Shown here: piece after piece, positions 20,225 to 30,066 of the stretch
Layout of the letters: each line of letters begins with the position of its first letter
Position numbering within the stretch: position 1 is the first letter of the stretch
Origin: Bacteroidetes bacterium 4572_128
Lineage (GTDB): Bacteria; Bacteroidota; Bacteroidia; Bacteroidales; 4572-128
Assembly (NCBI GenBank): GCA_002084355.1
Contig: NBLL01000013.1
Location: 1-44,979, forward strand
Reading direction: 5' to 3'
DNA: 44,979 bases
Position numbers and translations under genes: made by a program
Notes under the pieces: generated by a model
What the model was told of the DNA's origin: nothing
Database searches by the model: none
Seen by the model: the letters and a program-made list of their open reading frames with translations, nothing else

Positions 20225-20515
20225 AAAATTTTGGCGTTTTTTTGAAAAAAATTTTTTTAAAATTTAAAAATCATTAAAATTTTGGACGAATTTTGAAAAA
20301 AATTTTTTATTTTAAAATAAAATCATTAAAATTTTGGCGTTTTTTTGAAAAAAAAATTTTTTTTTAATTTAAAAATCATTAAAATTTTGGCGTTTTTTTG
20401 AAAAAAAAATTTTTTTTTAATTTAAAAATCATTAAAATTTTGGCGTTTTTTGAAAAAAATTTTTTTTAAAAATCATTAAAATTTTGGCGTTTTTTGAAAA
20501 AAAATTTTTTTATTA
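20225..20515 (+). repeat. Tandem repeat array C, 6 units of 44-53 bp
   Basis: AAAATTTTGGCGTTTTTT units with GG at 20233, 20284 (GGACGAATTTT variant), 20336, 20389, 20442 and 20486. Confidence 0.95.
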
Positions 20516-20550
20516 ATAATTTAAAAAATATAGTTTTGTAAATATTTTTT

Positions 20551-21615
20551 ATGAAAATTATGAAAAAAATTATCAGCGGAATACAACAAATTGGAATTGG
20601 AAATTCTGATGTTTATAAAATTTGGGAATGGTATAGAAAGGTTTTTTCTGTAGATGTACCAATTTTCGACGAAGAAGCTGAAGCAAAATTAATGCTTAAA
20701 TACACAGGCGGAAAAGCAAGAAAAAGACATGCTGTTCTCGCAATAAATATGCAAGGAGGAGGAGGTTTTGAAATATGGCAATATAAAGAACGAAAACCAC
20801 AAAAAGCAGATTTTGAAATTTTAATGGGAGATTTAGGGATTTTCGCAGCAAAAATAAAAGCAAAAAATGTAAAAAAAGCATTTTTAAATTTCAAAAAAAG
20901 AGGAATAGAAATAATTGGAGAATTACAAAAAGACCCAAATGGAGATGACTTTTTTATTCTAAAAGATTGTTACGGAAATCATTTTCAAGTTGTAAAAGGA
21001 CAAGATTTTTTTAGTGAAAATAAAGATTTTACCGGAGGAGTTTATGGAGCAATAATAGGTGTTTCTGATATGGAAAAATCAAAAAATTTTTATTCAGATA
21101 TATTAGAATATGATAAAATTATTTACGATAAAACAGGATATTTTAAAGATTTAAAAAACTTTCCAAATGGAGAAAGTAAATTTAGAAGAGTTTTATTGGG
21201 ACATAAAAAAAATAGAAAAGGAGCATTTTCAGAGTTATTAGGTTCAAGTCAAATAGAATTAATACAAGTTATGGATAAAAAAGGAAGAAAAATTTTTAAA
21301 AATAGATTATGGGGAGATATTGGTTTTATTCATCTTTGTTTTGATGTTTCTGGAATGAAAATAATAGAAAAAGAATGTGAAGAAAAAGGTTTTCCATTTA
21401 CCGTAGATAGCAGTGAAAATTTTGATATGGGAGAAGCCGCTGGTCATTTTACTTACATAGAAGATCCAGACGAAACATTAATTGAATTTGTAGAAACAAA
21501 AAAAATTCCTATTTTAAAGAAAATTTCTTGGTATTTGGATTTAAGAAAAAGAAATCCTGAAAAACCATTAAATAAATGGGTTTTAAAAGCAATGTCTTTA
21601 AACAGAAAAAAATAA
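20551..21615 (+). CDS. VOC/glyoxalase superfamily protein, two VOC modules
   Basis: IQQIGIGNSDVYKIWEWYRKVF, DPNGDDFFILKDCYGNHFQVV; second module GAIIGVSDMEKSKNFYSDIL..DIGFIHLCFDVSGM..FTYIEDPDETLIEFVE. Confidence 0.88.
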   Translation: MKIMKKIISGIQQIGIGNSDVYKIWEWYRKVFSVDVPIFDEEAEAKLMLKYTGGKARKRHAVLAINMQGGGGFEIWQYKERKPQKADFEILMGDLGIFAAKIKAKNVKKAFLNFKKRGIEIIGELQKDPNGDDFFILKDCYGNHFQVVKGQDFFSENKDFTGGVYGAIIGVSDMEKSKNFYSDILEYDKIIYDKTGYFKDLKNFPNGESKFRRVLLGHKKNRKGAFSELLGSSQIELIQVMDKKGRKIFKNRLWGDIGFIHLCFDVSGMKIIEKECEEKGFPFTVDSSENFDMGEAAGHFTYIEDPDETLIEFVETKKIPILKKISWYLDLRKRNPEKPLNKWVLKAMSLNRKK

Positions 21616-21639
21616 AATTTTGAATCTAATAAAAAAATA

Positions 21640-24192
21640 ATGAAAATTTTTGAAAAATATTTTACTGTGAAAAATAGGATGATTTTTGTATTTTTAATAA
21701 TTATATTTTTCTTTTTTATTTCAATTTTGTTGATATATTTATTTTCTAAGGAAAAAAATTATTTTGAAATTTTATATAAAAAAATAGAAATTTATGAAAA
21801 AGATGTAATTTTATTAGAAAATAATGAAAAAAATTTTTTCTTATTAGAAAAAAAAAGTTCCTTTTTTTTCAAAAAAGGAGAAAGTGTATATATTAAAAAT
21901 TTCGAAAATATTTTTTTTAAGATAAAAATTTTAGACGGAAATATAGAAACAAATTTATTATCAAAAAAAGAAAATAAATTATTTGAAAATCTAAAAAAAA
22001 ATCTTTTTGATTATAAAAAACATTTTAAAAAATTAACTATAGAAATTAGAGAAAGAGGTTTTGAGGATTTTGGAATAATTGCTTCTATGCAAAAACATAG
22101 GATTAAAACCTTTGAAAAAATAACAAAATCAAATGTAAATGAAGAAATAAAAAATTTAGCTAAGGATTTAGAAATTTTAGAAAGAGATTATTTTTTGAAT
22201 AAAAAAATTATTTATAAAGAAAAAATAATTAATAAAATAAATTTTTTATCAAAAACAATATCTATGTTTTCTGATTCTATAGAAAATCAAATTAGTCCAA
22301 TAGAATCACTTATTTTAACTGACGGTTTAGAAAATTATAGAATTGCATTTAGTTCTCTTATTGAAAAAGATAAAAAAATAGGTTTTATTGTTGGCGATGA
22401 TAATTTATTAAAAAAAATTGATTTTACAAGAAAAAAAATTTTTGAAAATATTAATGATTTTTCAGAAAAAATAAAGATAAAAAAAAATAATGCAGAGCAA
22501 TCTTTTCTATTTAAATTAATTTTAACATTAATTATCTTTATAATTATTTCAATATTTATTTATACAAAAATTTATTTTGCTACTATAAATTTTTTAGAAA
22601 ATATAAATAAAAAAATGTTTTTACTTGAAAAAGGCAATTTTATTGAAAAATTTGAATCCTTAAAAGAAAAAGATTTAAGTAATTTATTTAAATCTCTTTT
22701 TAAATTAAATTCTAATTTAAAAAGTGTAAAAATGTTTGTTGAAGAAATAGGAAAAGGAAATCTTGAGGCTAAGATTAATATTTTTAATAATAAAGGAGAA
22801 ATTGGTTCTGCTTTAATAAAGATGAGAAATGAATTAAAAATTCTATCTGACGAAAGAAAGAAACAAAAAGTCGATGAAAATTTAAGGAATTGGACAACCG
22901 AGGGAATATCAAAATTTAATGATATTTTAAGAAAAACGAATAATTTAGAAAAACTTGGAAATGAAATAATTAGAAATTTAATTTTTTATATGGACGCAAA
23001 TCAAGGAGGAATTCTTATTCATAATAAAATAAATGAAAATGAAGAATTTTTAGAACTAATAGCATCTTATGCTTATGATAGAAAGAAATTTATAAAAAAA
23101 AAGATACTTATGGGTGAAGGTCTTGTCGGAACTTGTGCATTGGAAAAAAAGACTGTTTATATGAAAAATATTCCGGAAAATTATATAGAAATTACTTCCT
23201 CTCTTGGTTCTTCAAATCCAAAAAATTTATTGATTGTGCCTTTAAAATTAGAAAATGAAATTTTAGGTATTGTAGAAATTGCTTCTTTTAAAAATTTTGA
23301 AAATTATCAAATTTCTTTTTTAGAAAAAGTTTCGGAAAATATTGCTTCAACTTTAAAATCTTTAAAAGTAAATACACAAACTAAAGAATTTTTGAGACAA
23401 GCACAAATGCAAACAGAAGAACTTGCTTCAAAAGAGGAAGAGATGAGACAAAATATGGAAGAATTAAAAGCTACACAAGAAGAAGCATCCAGAAAAGAAG
23501 TTATTTCTGATGAATTTGTAAATGCAGTAAATATTACAACTATGAAAGCTAATATTGATTTAAATGGAAAATTTAAAAATGCAAATGAAAAATTTTTAAA
23601 GAAAATTGGAGAAAATTTATATGATATAAAATTTCATTATTTTAATGAAATATTAATAAACTCTGAAATGAAAAAATATTTTAATGAAAAATGGGATAAA
23701 ATGTTAAAAAATTCAAAATATTTTAGTAATGAATTACATTTAAAAACAAAAATAAATAATTTTTGGATTTATGGAACATTTATTCCTGTTTTAAATGAAG
23801 AAAATAAAATTAATAAAATAATTTTTCTTGCTTATGATATTACTGAAAGAAAAAATAAAGAAATAGAAGTTTTAAAAATTACAAAAAAAATAAAAGAAAA
23901 TGAAAAAATATTAAAAGACAATTTAAAAATATCAAAAGAAAATGAAGAAATAATGAAAAAGCAAGAGGAAGAAATGAAACAAAATTTAGAAGAAATGAAA
24001 ATTACTCAGGAAAATTTATTAAAAAAACAAAATGAAACGGATAAATTGAATAAAAAAATGAAACAAAGAGAAGAAATTTTGAAAAAAACTTTTGAAAACA
24101 ATAGAAAGGAAAAAAATAAATTTTTTGAAAAAATTAAAAATAAAGATAAAGAAATAGAAGAATTGAAAAAAGAATTAAAAATTAAAAATTAA
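21640..24192 (+). CDS. Large membrane sensor: two TM, HAMP-like, GAF, PAS-like and coiled-coil regions; no kinase domain seen
   Basis: N-terminal TM helix, second TM IILTLIIFIIISIFIYTKIYFA, GAF-like region (GGILIHN..LMGEGLVGTCALEKKTVYMKNIP), EELASKEEEMRQNMEELKATQEEASRKE, PAS-like ..IIFLAYDITERKNKE, coiled-coil tail. Confidence 0.75.
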   Translation: MKIFEKYFTVKNRMIFVFLIIIFFFFISILLIYLFSKEKNYFEILYKKIEIYEKDVILLENNEKNFFLLEKKSSFFFKKGESVYIKNFENIFFKIKILDGNIETNLLSKKENKLFENLKKNLFDYKKHFKKLTIEIRERGFEDFGIIASMQKHRIKTFEKITKSNVNEEIKNLAKDLEILERDYFLNKKIIYKEKIINKINFLSKTISMFSDSIENQISPIESLILTDGLENYRIAFSSLIEKDKKIGFIVGDDNLLKKIDFTRKKIFENINDFSEKIKIKKNNAEQSFLFKLILTLIIFIIISIFIYTKIYFATINFLENINKKMFLLEKGNFIEKFESLKEKDLSNLFKSLFKLNSNLKSVKMFVEEIGKGNLEAKINIFNNKGEIGSALIKMRNELKILSDERKKQKVDENLRNWTTEGISKFNDILRKTNNLEKLGNEIIRNLIFYMDANQGGILIHNKINENEEFLELIASYAYDRKKFIKKKILMGEGLVGTCALEKKTVYMKNIPENYIEITSSLGSSNPKNLLIVPLKLENEILGIVEIASFKNFENYQISFLEKVSENIASTLKSLKVNTQTKEFLRQAQMQTEELASKEEEMRQNMEELKATQEEASRKEVISDEFVNAVNITTMKANIDLNGKFKNANEKFLKKIGENLYDIKFHYFNEILINSEMKKYFNEKWDKMLKNSKYFSNELHLKTKINNFWIYGTFIPVLNEENKINKIIFLAYDITERKNKEIEVLKITKKIKENEKILKDNLKISKENEEIMKKQEEEMKQNLEEMKITQENLLKKQNETDKLNKKMKQREEILKKTFENNRKEKNKFFEKIKNKDKEIEELKKELKIKN

Positions 24193-24195
24193 AAA

Positions 24196-24238
24196 TTTTT
24201 ACAAATTTCAAAAAATAATTCTTTGAAATTTGTAAAAA
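24196..24238. terminator. Perfect 17-bp bidirectional hairpin between convergent genes
   Basis: tttttacaaatttcaaa (24196-24212) / tttgaaatttgtaaaaa (24222-24238). Confidence 0.8.
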
Positions 24239-24243
24239 TAAAA

Positions 24244-25563
24244 TTATTCAAATAATTTTATTATATCATTTCCATTTGCAAAAACCACTAAACTTAGCAA
24301 AATAATCATTCCGGTTACTTGTGCATATTCCATAAATTTGTCGCTTGGTTTTCTTCTTGCAATAATTTCATAGATTAAAAATAAAACATGTCCACCATCT
24401 AAAGCAGGAATTGGCAAAATATTTACAACACCAAGCATAATAGAAAGTAAAGCTGTCATAGACCAAAAAATTCTCCAGTCCCAAGTATCTGGAAAAATAT
24501 TTCCAATTGCAATAAAACCTCCAACAGATTTATAAGCCTCTGTTTCTGGAGAAAAAATTAATTTAAATTGTTTTAAATAACTTCCAACTTCTTGATAACC
24601 TCTTGAAAAACCTGCAGGTATAGATTCAAAAAAACTATACTCAACAGTTTTTAAATCAAATAATTCTTCTTTATTTTGCAAATAATAAACACCTATTAAA
24701 CCTTCTTCAGAAATTTTTGTTTTAACTTTCAAAGTATCACCATTTCTAATAAAAACCAAATCTACAACTTGATTTTTTAACTCTTTCAAAACCGGAGGAA
24801 AATCAGCAAATAAATTTAATTTTTTTTCATTTATGCCAATTATTTTATCTCCAATTTTTAAACCGCTTTCTTTACCATGAGAATTTTCTGTAAAACCAGC
24901 AACAATAAAAGGAAACCCAAGAGAAATAAAAGATTGTCTTTTTATAATATTTGCTATTAAATCTTTTGGAATGTCAATATTTTTTATTTTTCCATCTCTT
25001 TCTATCTGTATAGTTTTTGGTTGATTTAATAAAATATGTGGGATAATTTTTCTAAAATTATCTACTTTTTTATCATCGAAAGATAAAATTTTATCTCCGT
25101 TTTTCAAATTCATTTCTAATGCTATAGAATCGCAAACTATACCATATTTTGCATTTTCTAATGGTAAATATTTTTCTCCCCAAGCAAATAAAATACTAAT
25201 GTAAATTGCAATTGCAAGTAAAAAATTAAATAAAACTCCTCCTATCATAATTAAAAGTCTTTGCCAAGATGGTTTTGCCCTAAATTCCCAACTTTTTGGA
25301 GGTTTTTTCATTTGTTCTTTATCCATAGATTCATCTATCATTCCAGCTATTTTAACATAACCTCCCAATGGAATCCAACCAACTCCATATTCAGTTTCTC
25401 CTTTTTTGTATTTGAAAATAGAAAACCAAGGGTCAAAAAAAAGATAAAATTTTTCTACTTTTGTTTTAAAAAGTTTTGCAAAAAGAAAATGCCCAAACTC
25501 ATGTACAACAACCAAGATAGCTAAACTTAAAAGTAATTGTGCAATTTTTATTAAAATATCCAT
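24244..25563 (-). CDS. rseP: RIP metalloprotease RseP (site-2 protease)
   Basis: VVHEFGHFLFAKLFKTKVEKF (HExxH), WIPLGGYVKIAGM, PDZ-like region, VNILPIPALDGGHVLFLIYE. Confidence 0.95.
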   Translation of the reverse strand: MDILIKIAQLLLSLAILVVVHEFGHFLFAKLFKTKVEKFYLFFDPWFSIFKYKKGETEYGVGWIPLGGYVKIAGMIDESMDKEQMKKPPKSWEFRAKPSWQRLLIMIGGVLFNFLLAIAIYISILFAWGEKYLPLENAKYGIVCDSIALEMNLKNGDKILSFDDKKVDNFRKIIPHILLNQPKTIQIERDGKIKNIDIPKDLIANIIKRQSFISLGFPFIVAGFTENSHGKESGLKIGDKIIGINEKKLNLFADFPPVLKELKNQVVDLVFIRNGDTLKVKTKISEEGLIGVYYLQNKEELFDLKTVEYSFFESIPAGFSRGYQEVGSYLKQFKLIFSPETEAYKSVGGFIAIGNIFPDTWDWRIFWSMTALLSIMLGVVNILPIPALDGGHVLFLIYEIIARRKPSDKFMEYAQVTGMIILLSLVVFANGNDIIKLFE

Positions 25564-25636
25564 ATTTATTTAAATAAATTTTTTGCAAAAATATAAATAA
25601 TAAATAAAAAAATTATTTTTTATAAAAAATTCCTCA

Positions 25637-26419
25637 TTATTCATTATTCATTAAAAAAATCGTTCCTTCGAAGACAAAATTTGCTTTTCCTTGTAGAAAA
25701 ATATTTTTAAAAATATTGTCATTTTTTTCAAAAAAAACTTTTAAAATTCCTCCTTTTGTGGAAATTTCTAAATTTGTTTTTTTAGGATTATTTTCTAAAT
25801 AATTAGCAATTGCAGAAGCAACAACACCAGTTCCACAAGATAAAGTTTCGTCTTCTACACCTCTTTCGTAAGTTCTAACAAAAATTTTATTTTCTTTTTT
25901 TTCTATGAAATTTACATTCGTTCCTTTTTTTTTAAACATATCATTATAACGAATTTTTTTTGCTTCATAAAGTAAATTAATATTTTCTAAGTTTTCTACA
26001 AAAGAACAAAAATGAGGTGAACCTGTATTTAAAAAATAAGAATTTCCAATTTTTTCTATTTTTTCTAAATTATTCATCTGTAGTTTTACAAAATTTTCGT
26101 CATAAATTTCCGCATTATGTGAACCGTCAAAAGCAGAAAATTTTGTTTTATTATTTATAATTTTCAATTTTTTCGCAAAAGCAACTATGCAACGACCACC
26201 ATTTCCACACATACTTGCGATTTTCCCGTCAGAATTAAAATATTTCATTTGAAAATCAAATTTTTCATGATTTTCCAGTAAAATTAATCCATCTGCACCT
26301 ATTCCAAATTTTCTATCACAAAGAAGTTTTATTTTTTTTTCATTTTTCGAAAAAAACTTTTTTCTATTATCAATCATAATAAAATCATTTCCTGTGCCTT
26401 CGTATTTATAAAATTTCAT
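25637..26419 (-). CDS. dapF: Diaminopimelate epimerase
   Basis: KYEGTGNDFIMIDNR, FGIGADGLILLE, YFNSDGKIASMCGNGGRCIVAFAKKL, YERGVEDETLSCGTGVVASA. Confidence 0.96.
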   Translation of the reverse strand: MKFYKYEGTGNDFIMIDNRKKFFSKNEKKIKLLCDRKFGIGADGLILLENHEKFDFQMKYFNSDGKIASMCGNGGRCIVAFAKKLKIINNKTKFSAFDGSHNAEIYDENFVKLQMNNLEKIEKIGNSYFLNTGSPHFCSFVENLENINLLYEAKKIRYNDMFKKKGTNVNFIEKKENKIFVRTYERGVEDETLSCGTGVVASAIANYLENNPKKTNLEISTKGGILKVFFEKNDNIFKNIFLQGKANFVFEGTIFLMNNE

Positions 26420-26489
26420 ATAAAAAAAATTTTTAAAAATAAAAACAAAATTTTAATAATTTAAAATTAAAAAAAAATCTCTAAAAAAA

Positions 26490-26780
26490 GCAATTTTTTT
26501 TTTTTTAAAAATTTTTTTTCAAAAAAACGTCAATTTTTTTATGATTTGATTTTATTAAAAAAAAATTTTTTTTTCAAAAAAACGTCAATTTTTTATGATT
26601 TTATTTTAAAATTTTCCCCAAAAACAGCAATTTTTTTATGATTTGATTTTATTAAAAAAAAATTTTTTTTCAAAAAAGCGTCAATTTTTTATGATTTTAT
26701 TTTAAAATTTTCCCAAAAACAGCAATTTTTTTATGATTTGATTTTATCAAAAAAAAAAAAATATTTTATAATTTAATTTT
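26490..26780 (-). repeat. Repeat array D with alternating subunits
   Basis: CGTCAATTTTTTATGATT.. units near 26528, 26583 and 26679 alternate with CAGCAATTTTTTTATGATTTGATTTTAT at about 26625 and 26721. Confidence 0.85.
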
Positions 26781-26843
26781 ATAAAAAAAAATTCAAAAAT
26801 CTATTTTTTTTTTAATTTTGTGTTTTAATTTTAAAAATTTGTA

Positions 26844-28037
26844 ATGAAAAAAATTTTTTATTTATTATTTATCATTTTTTTAAATTTCTCTTGTAATTCA
26901 GATAAGAAAAGTTTTTGGGAAATTTATGGAGAACTAAAAAACAGTAATGATGAAATTATTTTTTTAAAACATTTGAAAAATGAGAAAATTGTAATTTTTG
27001 ACAGTACAAAAATTACAAATGGTAAATTTCATTTTAAAGACACAAGTAGTAAATCAGAATATTTATTTCTGGAAATTTCACAATTTAATAATACACCTCT
27101 TCTAATAGAACCGAATAATAAATTAATTTTTAAATCTGACGCAAAAAATTTAAAAAATTATGATGCAAAAGGTTCAAAAAATATAGAATTAGTTTGTGAA
27201 TTAAACAGTTCTTATAACGAATTGTTAGAAAAATTGGACACATTTTTTACTGTTTATGAAAAAAAATTATCTGTAAAAAAAGTTGATTCTGTAAAAACTA
27301 TAAAAGAATTTAAAGACAGTTTAGATATTTTTATAAAAAAACATCAAGATTATTTGATTAATTTTGTTGAGAAAAATATAAATTCGCCAAGTTCTTATTT
27401 TGCTTTGATGCAAAGAATAGACGAAAAAATCAGCTTTTTTAGTATCAATGAACATATAGAACTATTAAAAAAAGTAGATAAATCTTTATATGAAAAATAT
27501 CAAGATTTTGAATTAGCGAAAAATTTACATAATTTTTTGATAAGATACAAAATGATGGCAGAGCAGAAACATGCATCACAACAAGCAGAAGTGCACAAGA
27601 AAAATGCCATAAAAATAGGTGATATGGCAAAAGATATTTCTTATAAAAATCCTGATGGTAAAAAAATCTCTTTATTTTCTTTAAAAGGAAAATATGTTTT
27701 ATTAGATTTTTGGGCATCGTGGTGTAAACCTTGCCGCTTAGAGAATCCAAATCTTGTAAAAGTTTATAAAAAATATAAAGACAAAGGTTTTGAAATTTAT
27801 CAAGTTTCTCTGGATAAAGATAAAAAATCTTGGTTACAAGGAATAAAAGACGATAATTTAGAAGATTGGATACACGTCAGCGATTTAAAATATTGGAGTT
27901 CTGAGCCGGCAGCCAAATATAACGTTCGTAGTATTCCTTCAAATTTTCTTATAGATAAAAATGGACGGATTATTGCAATGAATTTAAGAGCAGAAGAACT
28001 TGAAAAAAAATTTTCGGAAGTTTTTACTAAAAAATAA
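26844..28037 (+). CDS. TlpA-like thiol:disulfide oxidoreductase with DUF4369-like N-terminus (lipoprotein)
   Basis: Lipobox NFSC; YVLLDFWASWCKPCRLENPNLVKVYKKYKDKGFEIYQVSLDKDKKSW. Confidence 0.9.
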   Translation: MKKIFYLLFIIFLNFSCNSDKKSFWEIYGELKNSNDEIIFLKHLKNEKIVIFDSTKITNGKFHFKDTSSKSEYLFLEISQFNNTPLLIEPNNKLIFKSDAKNLKNYDAKGSKNIELVCELNSSYNELLEKLDTFFTVYEKKLSVKKVDSVKTIKEFKDSLDIFIKKHQDYLINFVEKNINSPSSYFALMQRIDEKISFFSINEHIELLKKVDKSLYEKYQDFELAKNLHNFLIRYKMMAEQKHASQQAEVHKKNAIKIGDMAKDISYKNPDGKKISLFSLKGKYVLLDFWASWCKPCRLENPNLVKVYKKYKDKGFEIYQVSLDKDKKSWLQGIKDDNLEDWIHVSDLKYWSSEPAAKYNVRSIPSNFLIDKNGRIIAMNLRAEELEKKFSEVFTKK

Positions 28038-28062
28038 ATTTATTATTATTTAAAATAATCTT

Positions 28063-29545
28063 TTGAAATTTTTAAAATTTATAAAAAAAAATATTTTTTT
28101 AATGAAAAAACTTTTAATATTAATAATATTATTAATTATTTTAAATAATAATTTTTTGAAAAGTCAAAATCCGAATCTTGTTTCTAATCCGAGTTTTGAA
28201 AATTATAATAAGTGTCCGAATAGTTTTACTCCATTTAATAAGACTTTTTCTCTTATTCCAGATTGGACTTATCCAACACATGGAACTCCGGATTATTTTA
28301 ATCGTTGTTGTAAAAATACTATAGTTGGTGTACCTAAGAATTTTGCTGGTTGGTCACAACCACATTCTGGCGATGCTTATATGGGTTTTATTCTCATAGG
28401 AAGTTTTAATAAAAATAATGAGCAATTTAGGGAATATTTACAAGCAACTTTAACAGAGCGTTTAGAATTAAATGAAAAATATTGTATAAGTTTTTATTAT
28501 CGTTTATCGAAATTTTCAAAATTTGCAATAGACCAAATAGGTGTTTTTTTTACAGATAAAGAGGTCAGAAGAGGAACAGAAAATCATCTTGGTTTTGAAG
28601 CACAAGTTAATAATAATCCAGGTAATTTTCTAGATAATCAAGATAAGTGGGGAAAATTTTGTGGATATTTTACTGCACAAGGAACAGAAAATCACTTAAT
28701 TATAGGTAATTTTAGAAATACAGAAGACACAGAAATGATAGAAAGCAAAAATTATAGTGGTAAGAAAAACAAAAGAGGCAAAGAATATTCTTATTATTAT
28801 ATAGATGATGTTTCTGTAAAAAAAATTACAAATTGTAATGATTGTGATTGTTTACCAAAAGATTTATCTGTAAAAATAATAAACACTTCTACAAATGATG
28901 CATCTTCTGCAAGAGTTAAAGTTATTGGAGGCACAAAACCTTATAGTTTCTTATGGTCAAATGGTGAGAAAACACAATCAATAAGTGATTTAAATACTGG
29001 AAAATACAGTGTTACGGTAACAGATTATTATAATTGTCAAGACAATGCTGACATTGATATTTTTTCAAAAGAAAGAAAAAAATTACAAGTTACTCACGAG
29101 AGTTCTTTCAATGGGAAAAATACAGGAAAAATAAAACTCAATGTTTGTAAAATTTTTAGATGAAAATGCTGATTTAAGCGATAAATTAGAAGCTGCAAAT
29201 GAAGGTGAAAATATACGTTTGAAAGTTTTTTTTGATTCTAATAAGTCAAATTTATTGGATAAATCTGTAGAAGAATTGGATAAGTTATGTGATTTTATGA
29301 AAAAATATAATGTGAAATTAGTCCAGATTTCCGGACATACAGACAGTCAAGGTTCTGATGTTTACAATCAATCTTTATCTGAAAGACGAGTGATTTCTGT
29401 TAGAGATTATTTGACAAATAAAGGAATTTCAAAAAATAAATTAAAATATATTGGTTACGGTGAGGTTTTGCCTGTTGCAACGAATAAAACTCCAGAAGGC
29501 AGACAATTAAATAGAAGAGTAGAATTTAAGATTTTAAAAAAATAA
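28063..29545 (+). pseudogene. Secreted/OM protein with SprB-like repeat and C-terminal OmpA domain, frameshifted
   Basis: NPNLVSNPSFENYNKCPNSF..; SprB-like GGTKPYSFLWSNGEKTQSISDLNTGKYSVTVTDYYNCQ. OmpA domain ISGHTDSQGSDVYNQSLSERRVISVRDYLTNKGI lies in the +1 frame from about 29150. Confidence 0.85.
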
Positions 29546-29553
29546 TTTTTTTT

Positions 29554-29996
29554 ATGAAAAGAAATAAAATTACAATTTACACTGACGGTGCTTCCAGAGG
29601 AAATCCCGGAAAAGGTGGTTATGGAATTGTTTTAATTTCTGGAAAATTTAGAAAAGAAATGTCTCAGGGTTATTTGAGAACTACAAATAACCGCATGGAG
29701 CTTCTTGCGGTTATAGTTGCTTTAGAAACTTTAAAATTCAAAAATTCTTTAGTTGAAGTTTTTACAGATTCAAAATACGTTGTAGATTCTGTAGAGAAAA
29801 AATGGATATTTAATTGGATAAAAAAAGATTTTAAAGGTAAAAAAAATGTAGATTTATGGAAACGTTTTTTAAAAATTTATCCAAAACATCAAGTGAATTT
29901 TTTTTGGATAAAAGGACATAACCAAAATATAGAAAACGAAAGAAGATTTTATTGCAAATTAAAATTCCAATTATTATTTTGAAATTTTTTTATTAA
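29554..29996 (+). pseudogene. rnhA: Ribonuclease HI with C-terminal frameshift
   Basis: ITIYTDGASRGNPGKGGYGIVL, TTNNRMELLAVIVAL, VFTDSKYVVDSVEKKWI, WIKGHNQNIENER. After ENER the alternative frame KILLQIKIPIIILKFFY (to 29996) fits the expected C-terminal helix better than the RFYCKLKFQLLF of the ORF. Confidence 0.8.
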
Positions 29997-30066
29997 AAAA
30001 AAAACCACATTTTCAATATGGCATTATTATTGTAATTTACATTTAAAATTAAAAAAAAATATTGAT

